This document shows positions 45,065 through 54,506 of a stretch of DNA of 64,000 nt, one piece after another (the stretch's first letter is position 1; every line of letters begins with the position of its first letter). Source of the DNA: Bacillus sp. S/N-304-OC-R1 (GTDB lineage Bacteria > Bacillota > Bacilli > Bacillales > Cytobacillaceae); contig NZ_JACWFE010000003.1 of NCBI RefSeq assembly GCF_019749375.1, positions 1 through 64,000 on the forward strand, written 5' to 3'. The position numbers and the translations under genes are program-made. The notes beneath the pieces were generated by a model, which was not told where the DNA came from, did no database searches, and saw only the letters and a program-made list of their open reading frames with translations.

Positions 45065-47371
45065 TCATTCCAGGTTCATATTTCCACTATTTATTTCTAT
45101 TTTAATAGGCAGAACAATATCAATTGTTGTCCCTTGATTGATCTCACTATTAAATTGGATCGTTCCTCCGTGGTCCTGAATAATCTTATGACAAATCATT
45201 AACCCGATTCCAGTTCCTTTTTCTTTTATACTGTAAAAGGGTTCATAGATTCTTTTCATTCGATCCTTTGAAATGCCACACCCCTGATCAACAACATGGA
45301 TCTTAATATGCCTTGAACCATCCCTTGTTGCTCGAATAGTAATTTGTCCGCCATCGTGCATCGCCTGAATAGAATTTTGAAGAATTTTAATTAATACTTT
45401 TTTAATTTGATAATTGTCGCAATAAATTTGCGGTAAGTCGGGATCAATGATAGGAACAATTTCAATATTATTGAGAATAGCTTGTGTATTAATTAATGTT
45501 ATAACCTTTTGTAATAGGGCCATAATATCCGTTTCCAACGTTTGACTTGCTTGTGGCTTAGCAAGCGTTAAGAACTCTTTGATTATTTTCTCGATATTAT
45601 TTATTTCAGATAACGCAATATCGATATAATTAGATTTATTAAATTCCTGTTGCAACATTTGAAGGAATCCTTTTATGGAAGTAAGTGGGTTCCTAATTTC
45701 GTGTGCAATACCTGCAGCCAAATGCCCGGCTACTGATAATGTTTGCGTTTTACACATAAATTCATCTATTCTCTTTCTCTCTGATATATCTCGTCCAAAT
45801 ACAATAATATGTTCTATTACGCCATTAGCTCCGATGACAGGGTTAAATTGAGTCTCTACATAAAGCCATTGACCATTTTGATGCCTAACACGAAACTCTA
45901 TTTGACTTGGCGTTTTAGTTGATACTATTTGATTAAACTGCTGTTCAATCAAAGGGATATCATCGGGGTGAACCCAACTATTCTCTTGATTTGGAGCTTC
46001 AGGTTTCGGTAAAAATCCTAATACTTTTTGAAGGGATGGAGATGCATATGTAATCCTTCCCTTTACATCACAAACTGTCACCAAGTCCGTCATGTTTTCT
46101 GCAATGAGACGATAATTGGACTCACTCTGAATTAAGGCCTCCTTGAACTGCTTCATTTCTGTAATATCAACACATGAGCCTATGACTTCAACTACTTGCC
46201 CTTCTCTTTGAATAGGGCGTAATGAGACAATGCATTCAACATTGTTTACTTTACACTCATAAGTGACATAATCCTTACCATACCAAGCACTCTGATAGTA
46301 TTGACCTTTTATTTTAGCGATGTCAGCAGGCAGGAAGTCATTAAGCTCCCGATCAATAATTTGTTCTGGCAGTAAACCCATTCGATAGAGTAATTCACCA
46401 TCACATAAAGTATGAATGAATTTTCCATCCTTTTTTTTAAATTTGAATATCATACCCTGTTGTTGTCTAACCGTTTCCACTAATTCTTGACGGGCAAGCT
46501 GTATTGCTTCTTCTGACCATTTTCGATTGGATAGCTCTTTCGGTATCCCTTTTTTCGTAATGATTTGTTCTATTTCTCCAAATCTTCGAAAAATTTTATC
46601 CGGGGGTATGGGCTTGCTAAATAAATATCCTTGGGCCTCATCGCATAAGTTTCTCTGGAGAAAAATTAAATGGTCTCTTGACTCAACACCTTCAGCTACC
46701 ACTGTAAGTTTTAATTGATGAGCCATGGCAATAATTGTTTTTACAATGGCTGAATCATTTGTGTCTTCTATACAATTTCGTATAAATGATTGATCAATTT
46801 TAAGTTTATTGATTGGGAGCCTTTTTAAGTGTTGAAGTGAACTGTATCCTGTTCCGAAATCATCCAAACTAAGCTGAACTCCTATGCTTTTTAATTCCTT
46901 CAAAATTTTTATCCCATGTTCGATATCCATTAACATGCTTTCGGTTATCTCAAATTCAAGAAACTCAGGAGCGAGCTTCGTTTCTTGAAGAATCCCTATA
47001 ACGATTTCAATAAAATTAGGTTGATAAAGCTGACGAACTGAAAGATTTACCGAAATTATCATGGGGGTAAGACCTGATTCCTGCCAAGTCTTATTTTGTA
47101 GACAAGCAGACCGCAAAACCCATTCTCCAATAGGATTAATAAGCCCTGTCTCTTCAGCAAGGGGAATAAATTCTGCGGGTGAAATGACCCCTTTCTTTGG
47201 ATGATTCCAGCGAATCAATGCCTCTATTCCGACAATCCCCCCTGAAGTTAGGCTAAGTTTGGGCTGATAATGTATAAATAATTCATCTCGTTCGATTGCA
47301 TTTCGAAGATTTTTTTCAAGTTCTAACATTTCATTTTTATGTCTGATTTGATTGGATAGACTCATTTCCAT
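45065..47371 (-). CDS. EAL-PAS-PAS-histidine kinase fusion
   Basis: A 768-residue soluble protein of unusual order. Residues 15-260 form an EAL domain with the catalytic set intact (E50AL, N109, E141, D170-D171, K191, E227, and QGYLFSKP), so cyclic di-GMP hydrolysis is expected. Two PAS domains follow (about 295-405 and 415-530), then a HisKA domain with His557 in GIAHEIRNPLTSIKGFLQM and an HATPase domain (about 655-760, NSIQAM, VDQGCGISK, GTGIGLMIC). The kinase part resembles the sporulation kinases (KinC/D/E type) that feed Spo0F. There is no transmembrane helix. The N-terminus resembles the linker normally found after a GGDEF domain, so a GGDEF may have been lost. Confidence 0.9.
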   Translation of the reverse strand: MEMSLSNQIRHKNEMLELEKNLRNAIERDELFIHYQPKLSLTSGGIVGIEALIRWNHPKKGVISPAEFIPLAEETGLINPIGEWVLRSACLQNKTWQESGLTPMIISVNLSVRQLYQPNFIEIVIGILQETKLAPEFLEFEITESMLMDIEHGIKILKELKSIGVQLSLDDFGTGYSSLQHLKRLPINKLKIDQSFIRNCIEDTNDSAIVKTIIAMAHQLKLTVVAEGVESRDHLIFLQRNLCDEAQGYLFSKPIPPDKIFRRFGEIEQIITKKGIPKELSNRKWSEEAIQLARQELVETVRQQQGMIFKFKKKDGKFIHTLCDGELLYRMGLLPEQIIDRELNDFLPADIAKIKGQYYQSAWYGKDYVTYECKVNNVECIVSLRPIQREGQVVEVIGSCVDITEMKQFKEALIQSESNYRLIAENMTDLVTVCDVKGRITYASPSLQKVLGFLPKPEAPNQENSWVHPDDIPLIEQQFNQIVSTKTPSQIEFRVRHQNGQWLYVETQFNPVIGANGVIEHIIVFGRDISERKRIDEFMCKTQTLSVAGHLAAGIAHEIRNPLTSIKGFLQMLQQEFNKSNYIDIALSEINNIEKIIKEFLTLAKPQASQTLETDIMALLQKVITLINTQAILNNIEIVPIIDPDLPQIYCDNYQIKKVLIKILQNSIQAMHDGGQITIRATRDGSRHIKIHVVDQGCGISKDRMKRIYEPFYSIKEKGTGIGLMICHKIIQDHGGTIQFNSEINQGTTIDIVLPIKIEINSGNMNLE

Positions 47372-47618
47372 TTCATATCGCTCTCCTCAGAAACTGGACT
47401 TATCCAAAGAGTTTTGGATTTATTCATTAATTAATATATGTCTACATAAAATGTGAGATCTCTTTAATTTATTTCAAAGGGCATCATTAGATAAAGACTT
47501 AGTAGAAAGTTCATCCCTTAACAAAGCCTTTTCTTATTAAACTTAGTATCTATTTCCGATGTTAATCTTTCTAATGAGATAAGTACTTTTTTTAAAAATA
47601 ATAAGTACATCAACTTTG

Positions 47619-47954
47619 CTACAATCTAATCCAAAGATTAGAATTTCCAATTGATAAATCCATATTTGGAACATTATTCCCATTCCCCTTTAAAAAAAGT
47701 AAGAAATTATTAACATCCTTGACCGTTTGAAAAAAGGGAATAATTTCAAAATTTATTGATCGATGATAATTTATATAAGCGATCAAAATTTTTTCATTTA
47801 CAAACGAAAAATAGTGAATGTTAGTATGGTTATACAGAAATAGGCAGAGTCTATCTAACGAATGTTGAATATCTTCCGTGATTCGTTTATTTTCATATTG
47901 AAATTGACTTAACAGAAAATCGTAACGTGATACTCCTCCTATTGAATTATGCAT
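47619..47954 (-). CDS. Small protein of unknown function
   Basis: A 111-residue protein that I do not recognise. It starts MHNSIGGVSRYDFLLSQFQYENKRITEDIQHSLDRL, has no signal peptide or membrane helix, and is rich in aromatic residues and Asn. GGAG nine bases before the ATG supports translation. It lies between the EAL-kinase and a chemoreceptor, on the same strand as both. Confidence 0.6.
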   Translation of the reverse strand: MHNSIGGVSRYDFLLSQFQYENKRITEDIQHSLDRLCLFLYNHTNIHYFSFVNEKILIAYINYHRSINFEIIPFFQTVKDVNNFLLFLKGNGNNVPNMDLSIGNSNLWIRL

Positions 47955-48167
47955 TACACATTACTCCTGTCAAAAAGCGTATCTATAACCCAATGATTAA
48001 ATAATATTGAATTTGAATCGTATTGTTATATTGATTGTCGAAAACTTTGGATAAGAACATTAAGCGGAATGAGGTAACATATCCCTTAGTTTAAGGCAGG
48101 GGCGATTCATAGCAAACAGAACCGCCGCCTCCCCTAAAACCTCTCTAATAGCTCCTAAAAACTAAAA

Positions 48168-50117
48168 TTATTCAACTTTAAATTGATTTACTTTCTCTTT
48201 AAGACTTTCTACTAGATTAGACACATTATTGGTTGATGCTAAGTTTTCCTCTAAAGTAGCGACCTGTTCTTCTGCAGCTGCCGCAATGGTGGTCATACCC
48301 TCTGACATTTGTACACTGGAATTATTTATTTTATCAATTTGTTCTGAAGCAATGTCGGCTTGTTTATTCACAATAGTGGATGTTCGATAAATATCCTCTA
48401 CTTGAACAGAAATTGTTTCGATCGCTCCAGAAATGCTTTGGAATGAATCTAAACTTTGGTTAACTAACAATTCAACCTCGCTAAACGAGGACGAACCATT
48501 CTTCATCAGTTCGATCGCATGTTCAGTACGAATTTGAATCTCAGCAAGCATCGTAATAATATCAGCACCAGCTTTACTTGTTTCCTCCGCTAGCTTACGC
48601 ACTTCATCTGCAACAACGGCAAACCCTTTTCCGTGCTCTCCTGCTCTTGCGGCCTCAATAGCTGCATTTAAAGCAAGTAAGTTAGTTTGACTAGCAATCG
48701 ATGTAATTAATTGAGTTATTTTCCCGATCTTATCCATGCGTTCTCCTAACTCTTCAACAGCAACTGAGGAATTTTGCAGAGTTTGATTCACACGGTTCAT
48801 TTCTTCTTGAACACTTTGGCTTGTCTTTTGACCGATCATAGCAGAAGTAGATGCTTGTTCTGCTGTAGAGGATGCCCCTTCTAAGCGATTCGTTATATTT
48901 AATATCTCTGTTTGAAGCCCATTAATAATTTCTGTAGCAGACTCCACATTTTCTTTCATGGCATTCATTTCTTCAGCAATGGATGAAATAGTTGCAGCGA
49001 CTTGATCTGAGGCAGTCCCAGTTTGAGTTGCTCCCTCACTTAGTTGCGAGGTTAACATGCTTATTTCGCTTGTAGCCATTTGAACATCGTTTAGCATCCC
49101 ACTCATCATACTATTGGCGTTATTAATATTTTTCGCCAATTCAGCAAATTCGTCATTTCCTTTTATTTCTGCTCTGACAGTTAGGTTCCCTAATCCTACT
49201 TTACTCATTACATGACTGACAATCTCAATGGATTTAGAGCTTCTTCTTAATGCTAAGAAAGCAATAATCACGACCAGTACGACTGTAATTCCTGTAATGA
49301 TAGAAATCAATAAAGCCATTTTTTTAATAGGCTCATAGAATTCAAAATCAAATCCTGCCCCTGCCAGGACAACAATAGTATCCTTTCCAAATAAGGCAGT
49401 ATTATTGCTCCATGATTCTACCTCATTTGTAATAGAAAGCTTTTTTAGTACTTTTGAAAAATACTCTTTTTCACTCCCGTTTGGATCTATATCTACACCT
49501 GGGAGTGGATCCATATTTTTTTCAAAGTGAAAACCATCCTTAGCGCTTTGAATCCTTTCATAAATCACTTTCCACAATGGTTCTCCAGCATACTGATAAT
49601 AGTCATTTTCACCTAATATATAATCAATATGCTTCTTCACATTTTCTGGTAAATCTTTATTGGCAAATAACTCTTCTTTATCAAATACTATAGTCATTCC
49701 CTGAGGTTGATCCTCCATTTTTGGATCAGTAGGCATAAATAAAAATTTTGGGATCCATGTATTCTTATCAATATAAAATCCAAACAAGTTTCCATACTTC
49801 CCATACTTTAAAGTGTTTTGGGATAAATCACGTGTCCCATCTGCATTTTTTGGACCATTAATAGTTATCCTTGCTTGTTCAATCGCCTGTTCCTTTGTAA
49901 GAGTTCCATCCTCTACTTGTTTTGCAAGCATATTCATTATTTGTTCTGCATGGTTATTAACGGCTATTAGATCATTTCTTGCATCTTTTACTAATACACT
50001 CTTTGTGTATCCGTATGTACTAATTCCGATAATTAACGAAGGAACAAGAACGCATATGAACATTAAGAATAACATTTTAAAACGAAATGTTTTTAAAAAG
50101 GATAATTTATTCTCCAT
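48168..50117 (-). CDS. Methyl-accepting chemotaxis protein with Cache-like sensor
   Basis: A 649-residue chemoreceptor. TM1 is at about 14-34, an extracellular Cache-like domain at 40-265, TM2 at about 270-293, then HAMP and a methyl-accepting signalling domain with [24 protein letters not shown]. The ectodomain is closely similar to that of the kinase-regulator fusion encoded next (shared [50 protein letters not shown]). The ATG at 50117 follows GAGGAGGGG. The ligand is unknown. Confidence 0.93.
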   Translation of the reverse strand: MENKLSFLKTFRFKMLFLMFICVLVPSLIIGISTYGYTKSVLVKDARNDLIAVNNHAEQIMNMLAKQVEDGTLTKEQAIEQARITINGPKNADGTRDLSQNTLKYGKYGNLFGFYIDKNTWIPKFLFMPTDPKMEDQPQGMTIVFDKEELFANKDLPENVKKHIDYILGENDYYQYAGEPLWKVIYERIQSAKDGFHFEKNMDPLPGVDIDPNGSEKEYFSKVLKKLSITNEVESWSNNTALFGKDTIVVLAGAGFDFEFYEPIKKMALLISIITGITVVLVVIIAFLALRRSSKSIEIVSHVMSKVGLGNLTVRAEIKGNDEFAELAKNINNANSMMSGMLNDVQMATSEISMLTSQLSEGATQTGTASDQVAATISSIAEEMNAMKENVESATEIINGLQTEILNITNRLEGASSTAEQASTSAMIGQKTSQSVQEEMNRVNQTLQNSSVAVEELGERMDKIGKITQLITSIASQTNLLALNAAIEAARAGEHGKGFAVVADEVRKLAEETSKAGADIITMLAEIQIRTEHAIELMKNGSSSFSEVELLVNQSLDSFQSISGAIETISVQVEDIYRTSTIVNKQADIASEQIDKINNSSVQMSEGMTTIAAAAEEQVATLEENLASTNNVSNLVESLKEKVNQFKVE

Positions 50118-50285
50118 ACTTTTTCCCCTCCTCATTTCCTTATAACTATAGTTTTATAGTACAAAATACCGAATTTTTGTATAGGTCTTTTTGTATAGTA
50201 GGAAACTACTTTTTGATATTTTTCCGCATAAATCTATGGGAATCCACAAAAAACGCCATAATTCTGGAAGGAAATACGGCCATAT

Positions 50286-50332
50286 AAAAAGACAGTTGAA
50301 AGTTCATAGGTTGAACTTTCAACTGTCTTTTT
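50286..50332. terminator. Bidirectional terminator behind the kinase-regulator gene
   Basis: A 16-bp perfect stem (GACAGTTGAAAGTTCA and its complement) flanked by AAAAA and TTTTT, giving terminator form on both strands. It ends the transcript of the gene at 50398. Confidence 0.88.
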
Positions 50333-50397
50333 GAAATACAGAACTTTCGGATCGGCCTCGTTTTATACCTAAGTACAATTCTTGTGAAAAGTAAGAT

Positions 50398-52770
50398 CTA
50401 TTTATGATTTAATAATTTTACTGCTTGCATTCTATTTTTTACATTTAGTTTTGAATAGATAGTTGAAATATAATTTTTAATAGTATTTTCAGATAAATCC
50501 ATCTTTTCGGCAATGATTTTGTACTTGTATCCTTCAGCCAAATAATAGAGAAGATCAATTTCGCGATCGGTTAAACCATATTCCACTTTTAAATTAATCT
50601 CTTCTTTATTAGATAATGAAGATGGATTATCAGTTACCTGATTAATTATTAAAGTAGCTATATCTTTAGATATAAGTGTATTACCAGTCGAAACAAGTCG
50701 TATGGAGTCAACAAGCTGTTTAGGGCGAATTGATTTTATTAAATATCCTTCCGCTCCATATTTTATCGCATCAATAGCATAACCAATATCTTGGAATGTG
50801 GTTAAAATAATAATTTTTACATTTGGATATTTTTCTTTTATAGCTTTTGTAGCCTCTATTCCGTCCATTTCGGGCATGTGAATATCCATTAATATAATAT
50901 TAGGCTCATAAAGGGAGCACATTTGTACGGCTTCTAATCCATTTTGACATGTTCCTACAATCTCAATATCATCCTCATCATGTAGAAGTACAGCAAGGCT
51001 TTCTCGAATTAACTCTTGATCATCAGCGAGTAGCACTCGAACTCCCTTACTTAATTTTTTTACTTTTTCAATAGGCAATTCACAATCAATCTTTGTACCA
51101 TTTGAAGTCGAAGAAACGACAAGGCGACCTCTTAATGCATCTATCCGATCCTTCATTGTAGATAGACCATATCCGAATGACAGTTTTTCATTACCCTTTC
51201 CATTATCTTGAATGCTTAATGCCACACTTTCCTCCTGGTAATTAAGTGTAACTCTAATTTCTCTTGTATTTCCGTGTTTAACAGCATTTGCTAATGATTC
51301 CTGTAAGCAGCGAATCAGGCATAAGTTAAAGGAATTAGACAACTGTATTTCTTCCCCATACACATTAAATTGGATGCCTACATTAGTTTGCGAAGAAAAG
51401 TCTTCCGTAATTTGCAGCATTTTAGATGATAACCCTTCGTATTCAGTTAGAATGCCTGATTGATGAATGGTATTTCTGGTATTATTCAGGGTTTCTCTAG
51501 AAAGGCTTTCAAGAGAATCTATCTTCTTTTTTGCCTCTTCAGGATTATGCTCCAATATATTTTTAATATTCTCCAACCCTAATACAATTGCAGTAAATGT
51601 ATATCCAATGGTGTCGTGAAGCTCTCTATTTATCCGATTCCGCTCCTCATGAATGGTTAATTCCTCAATTTTATTTGAATATTGCTCTAAAATTAGGTTT
51701 TTTTCTTGAATGAGCTTGAATTGTTCCTTATTTTCTTTCAATAGCTGATCAATTTTATCGTATAAATAGGTTTCGCTGTCATTTCCTTTAATATTTACTT
51801 CTATCTCCTCGGAAAAGTTTGGGAACTCTTTTCTAATTTGATCAATCGACTCATGTATCTTAAGCAGAATCTTTACAGATTCCTGCTTGGCCATTTTCGA
51901 TTCCTTTTTTCTGCGAATAAATAAATAACTGAGCGTAATGCAAATGATTGAGGTTGAGAATATTACCAAGGCAGTAAGGATTGCTAATCGATTAATAGGA
52001 TCTATCATTTCAAAATCAAAACCAGTTACAACTAATACAATAATAGTATCTTTTCCGAAAAAGTTTTCGTTACGGCTCCAAGAAGGAACATAGTTTACAT
52101 AGGAGGTTTTTTTATGAACTTTAGAGAAGTAGTCTTTATCATTTGGATTAGGATTGACACCAGGTAATGGGTCCATATTCTTTTCAAAAAATCCATTATT
52201 TTCAGTAATTTTTTGATTAATTAATTCCCAAATTTGTTTACCTGCATAGTTGTAGTACCCGTTCTCACTTAATATGTAATCATATTGTTTTATTATATTT
52301 TTTGGAAATTCACTACTATTTAATAAGCTCTCTCTTGTAGGAATTTTATAGAAGGCTTGAGGCATATCTTCCATATTGGTGTCACTAGGGTTAAATAGAA
52401 ATTTAGGGGTCCATGTAGTTGTATCAATATAAAATCCATATAGATTTCCATATTTTCCGTATTTAAAGGAACTGCTCCTAAAATCTCGCATTCCCCTAAA
52501 ATCTTTGGGGCCAACTATTGTTTCCCGAGCTTCTTCAATGGCTTGTTCTCTTGTAAGAGTACCATTGTCTACAAGTTTGCTGAGCATTTTTAAAGTATCA
52601 TTTGCATTTGCATATATGGACATCATATCCTTTTGGGCATCTTTTATTAATATATCTTTCATATACCTATAGGTCGAAATACCTAAAATAGTTGAAGGTA
52701 TAGTAATTAAGAAGATAATTATTAATATTATTTGTAGTCTATGAACTTTAGATAATTGTAAGAATTTCAT
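50398..52770 (-). CDS. One-polypeptide two-component system: Cache sensor, NarL-type kinase, receiver, LuxR HTH
   Basis: A 790-residue membrane protein (numbered from the ATG at 52770, behind TAAGGTGA). TM1 is at about 12-32, a Cache-like ectodomain at 38-262, TM2 at about 265-286 and a coiled-coil linker at 340-375. A HisKA_3-type dimerisation domain has His385 in NRELHDTIG, followed by an HATPase (ESLANAVKHG, DNGKGN, GYGLSTMKDR). After only about eight linker residues comes a receiver (RVLLADDQELIRES; phospho-acceptor Asp629 in LMDIHMPEMDG), then a LuxR-type HTH (733-787, GLTDREIDLLYYLAEGYKYKIIAEKM). Kinase and regulator are normally two genes (as in DesK/R or LiaS/R). Here they form one frame with no stop between. 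An internal GTG with a ribosome binding site (51034-51046) might give a free regulator. Confidence 0.93.
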   Translation of the reverse strand: MKFLQLSKVHRLQIILIIIFLITIPSTILGISTYRYMKDILIKDAQKDMMSIYANANDTLKMLSKLVDNGTLTREQAIEEARETIVGPKDFRGMRDFRSSSFKYGKYGNLYGFYIDTTTWTPKFLFNPSDTNMEDMPQAFYKIPTRESLLNSSEFPKNIIKQYDYILSENGYYNYAGKQIWELINQKITENNGFFEKNMDPLPGVNPNPNDKDYFSKVHKKTSYVNYVPSWSRNENFFGKDTIIVLVVTGFDFEMIDPINRLAILTALVIFSTSIICITLSYLFIRRKKESKMAKQESVKILLKIHESIDQIRKEFPNFSEEIEVNIKGNDSETYLYDKIDQLLKENKEQFKLIQEKNLILEQYSNKIEELTIHEERNRINRELHDTIGYTFTAIVLGLENIKNILEHNPEEAKKKIDSLESLSRETLNNTRNTIHQSGILTEYEGLSSKMLQITEDFSSQTNVGIQFNVYGEEIQLSNSFNLCLIRCLQESLANAVKHGNTREIRVTLNYQEESVALSIQDNGKGNEKLSFGYGLSTMKDRIDALRGRLVVSSTSNGTKIDCELPIEKVKKLSKGVRVLLADDQELIRESLAVLLHDEDDIEIVGTCQNGLEAVQMCSLYEPNIILMDIHMPEMDGIEATKAIKEKYPNVKIIILTTFQDIGYAIDAIKYGAEGYLIKSIRPKQLVDSIRLVSTGNTLISKDIATLIINQVTDNPSSLSNKEEINLKVEYGLTDREIDLLYYLAEGYKYKIIAEKMDLSENTIKNYISTIYSKLNVKNRMQAVKLLNHK
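51034..51046 (-). promoter_or_regulatory. Possible internal ribosome binding site and start inside the fusion gene
   Basis: On the minus strand AAGGGAG (GGGAG at 51042-51046), five bases and GTG (51036) lie in frame at the first strand of the receiver domain. Starting here would give a 212-residue protein of exactly NarL-type response regulator size. Confidence 0.5.
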
Positions 52771-52779
52771 CGTAGTCAC

Positions 52780-52970
52780 CTTATTAGCAAGTTATCATTA
52801 TTTTACATTAAATTCATTCCTTTTTGTAAAATAATTTCAATGAAATGTGCCTGTATTTCTATTAATTTATTCCCTGCCGATATAAAAAACCCCTGATAAT
52901 TAAGGTTGGTAGCTCTGTCCAAATCACAAGAATGGTTTAGAGCAAGCCATTCTTTTTTTATTCCCCCTTT
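52780..52970 (+). promoter_or_regulatory. Leader with terminator upstream of the potassium transporter
   Basis: A plus-strand intrinsic terminator (stem AAGAATGG/CCATTCTT, then seven T, 52930-52960) stands in front of the transporter although no plus-strand gene precedes it. Its loop contains AGAGC, which could pair instead with GCTCT about 20 bases upstream. This suggests attenuation or a small RNA. It does not match the cyclic di-AMP (ydaO) aptamer. Confidence 0.4.
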
Positions 52971-52986
52971 TCAGGAAAAAATCTTA

Positions 52987-53015
52987 TTGACATCCCCCCG
53001 TTTCAGGAGTATTTT
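52987..53015 (+). promoter_or_regulatory. Sigma-A promoter of the potassium transporter gene
   Basis: A perfect TTGACA (52987-52992), a 17-bp spacer and TATTTT (53010-53015), 105 bases before the start codon. Confidence 0.6.
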
Positions 53016-53119
53016 ATTAAACACATTATTTAAGGGAAATCTATACCAGAATGAAATTAATGGGGGTATATTCTTGAGGAAGCGTGTTGTATTAATTGAG
53101 AATAACGGCAGGTGTGGCA

Positions 53120-54442
53120 ATGATAAATAAGACGATAAAAATTAGTCCACCTCAGCTTCTTGTACTTGTATTTGCTTTCTTTATTGGAGTGGGCACAGTT
53201 TTATTAAAACTCCCCTTTTCAACAAAGCATTCCATTTCTTGGATAGACGCACTTTTCACCACTACTTCTGCCATGACAGTAACAGGACTTAATGTGGTGG
53301 ATACGGTAACGACCTTTACGGTTTTTGGCCAAATCGTCATCATGTGCCTGATCCAATTGGGCGGCTTAGGGATTATGTCATTTGCCGTATTAATTTACTT
53401 AATGCTCGGTAGAAAAATTGGCTTTAAGGAGCGTCTATTAATGCAGCATGCTCTTAATCAAACTTCGTTAGGTGGAGTCATTAGTCTCGTCCGCAACCTA
53501 TTTATTTTTTCCTTTATTATTGAGGGCTGCGCTTTAGTTTTGCTTGCCATTCGCTGGGTTCCCGAATACGGCTTGGCCAAAGGGTTATACTACAGCTTGT
53601 TTCACTCTGTTTCTGCTTTTAACAATGCTGGATTTGCTTTATGGAGTGATAACCTTACCCAATTTGTCGGTGATCCTGTTGTAAATTTAGTGATTTCGTT
53701 ATTATTTATTATTGGGGGAATTGGTTTTACAGTTTTAATTGATTTAAAACGGGCCAAAACCTTTCGAGAGTTATCTCTACATTCAAAGCTAATGATTATT
53801 AGCACGGTTGCTATCAACCTTGTTTCCATGGTAGTAATCTTTTTGTTAGAAAGAAACAATCCAAATACTTTAGGGCCATTAACAGGCTGGGAAAAGTTCT
53901 GGGCTTCTTACTTTCAGGCAGTTTCCCCGAGAACAGCAGGGTTTAATACCGTTGATTTAAGCGGAATTGAGGATCCAACGGCTTTTTTTATGACCTTCCT
54001 CATGTTTATTGGGGCAGGAAGCGCTTCTACTGGCGGCGGGATTAAACTCACAACCTTTATCATCTTTATTCTTGCTGTCACTGCCTTTATTCGCGGCAAG
54101 AAAGACCTTGTCGTTTTTCGTAAAACAATTAGCGATTCCTTTGTGTTTAAAGCACTCGCAATCGCGATGATTAGTCTACTGTTTATTAGCATTGCGATCT
54201 TCCTTTTAACCATTACAGAAAAGCAGCCTTTTATAAAAATTACCTTTGAAGTCCTGTCTGCGTTTGGTACTGTTGGTCTGACAATGGGATTAACAGGTGA
54301 TTTATCTGAAATCGGGAAAGAGATCATTATTTTTATCATGTTCCTCGGAAAATTAGGACCTTTAACATTAGTATTCTCGTTTGCCCGCAATCAAGGCGAA
54401 CAAAAAGTCCGTTATCCTAAAGAAGATATATTAACTGGCTGA
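53120..54442 (+). CDS. KtrB/KtrD-type potassium (or sodium) transporter subunit
   Basis: A 440-residue TrkH/KtrB family membrane protein. The four selectivity-filter loops are seen as TTTSAMTVTGLNVVD, SVSAFNNAGFAL, QAVSPRTAGFNTVD and VLSAFGTVGLTMGLTG. It forms the ion channel that works with a KtrA/KtrC regulatory subunit, which is not encoded next to it, as with B. subtilis KtrD. The ATG at 53120 has AGGTG upstream. A sigma-A promoter is at 52987. Confidence 0.93.
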   Translation: MINKTIKISPPQLLVLVFAFFIGVGTVLLKLPFSTKHSISWIDALFTTTSAMTVTGLNVVDTVTTFTVFGQIVIMCLIQLGGLGIMSFAVLIYLMLGRKIGFKERLLMQHALNQTSLGGVISLVRNLFIFSFIIEGCALVLLAIRWVPEYGLAKGLYYSLFHSVSAFNNAGFALWSDNLTQFVGDPVVNLVISLLFIIGGIGFTVLIDLKRAKTFRELSLHSKLMIISTVAINLVSMVVIFLLERNNPNTLGPLTGWEKFWASYFQAVSPRTAGFNTVDLSGIEDPTAFFMTFLMFIGAGSASTGGGIKLTTFIIFILAVTAFIRGKKDLVVFRKTISDSFVFKALAIAMISLLFISIAIFLLTITEKQPFIKITFEVLSAFGTVGLTMGLTGDLSEIGKEIIIFIMFLGKLGPLTLVFSFARNQGEQKVRYPKEDILTG

Positions 54443-54449
54443 TTAATGA

Positions 54450-54482
54450 AGCTTACAGAATACTTTTCTGCAGGCTTTTTTT
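54450..54482 (+). terminator. Terminator of the potassium transporter gene
   Basis: An 11-bp stem with one mismatch (AGCTTACAGAA/TTCTGCAGGCT) followed by seven T. Confidence 0.8.
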
Positions 54483-54506
54483 ATTGATCCGAAACGCCTG
54501 CCGTAT

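Noticed and set aside
48095-48140. GC-rich hairpin behind the chemoreceptor gene, possible cyclic di-GMP riboswitch
   Set aside because: The pairing is short and bulged and there is no T-run. The conserved GEMM bases are absent.
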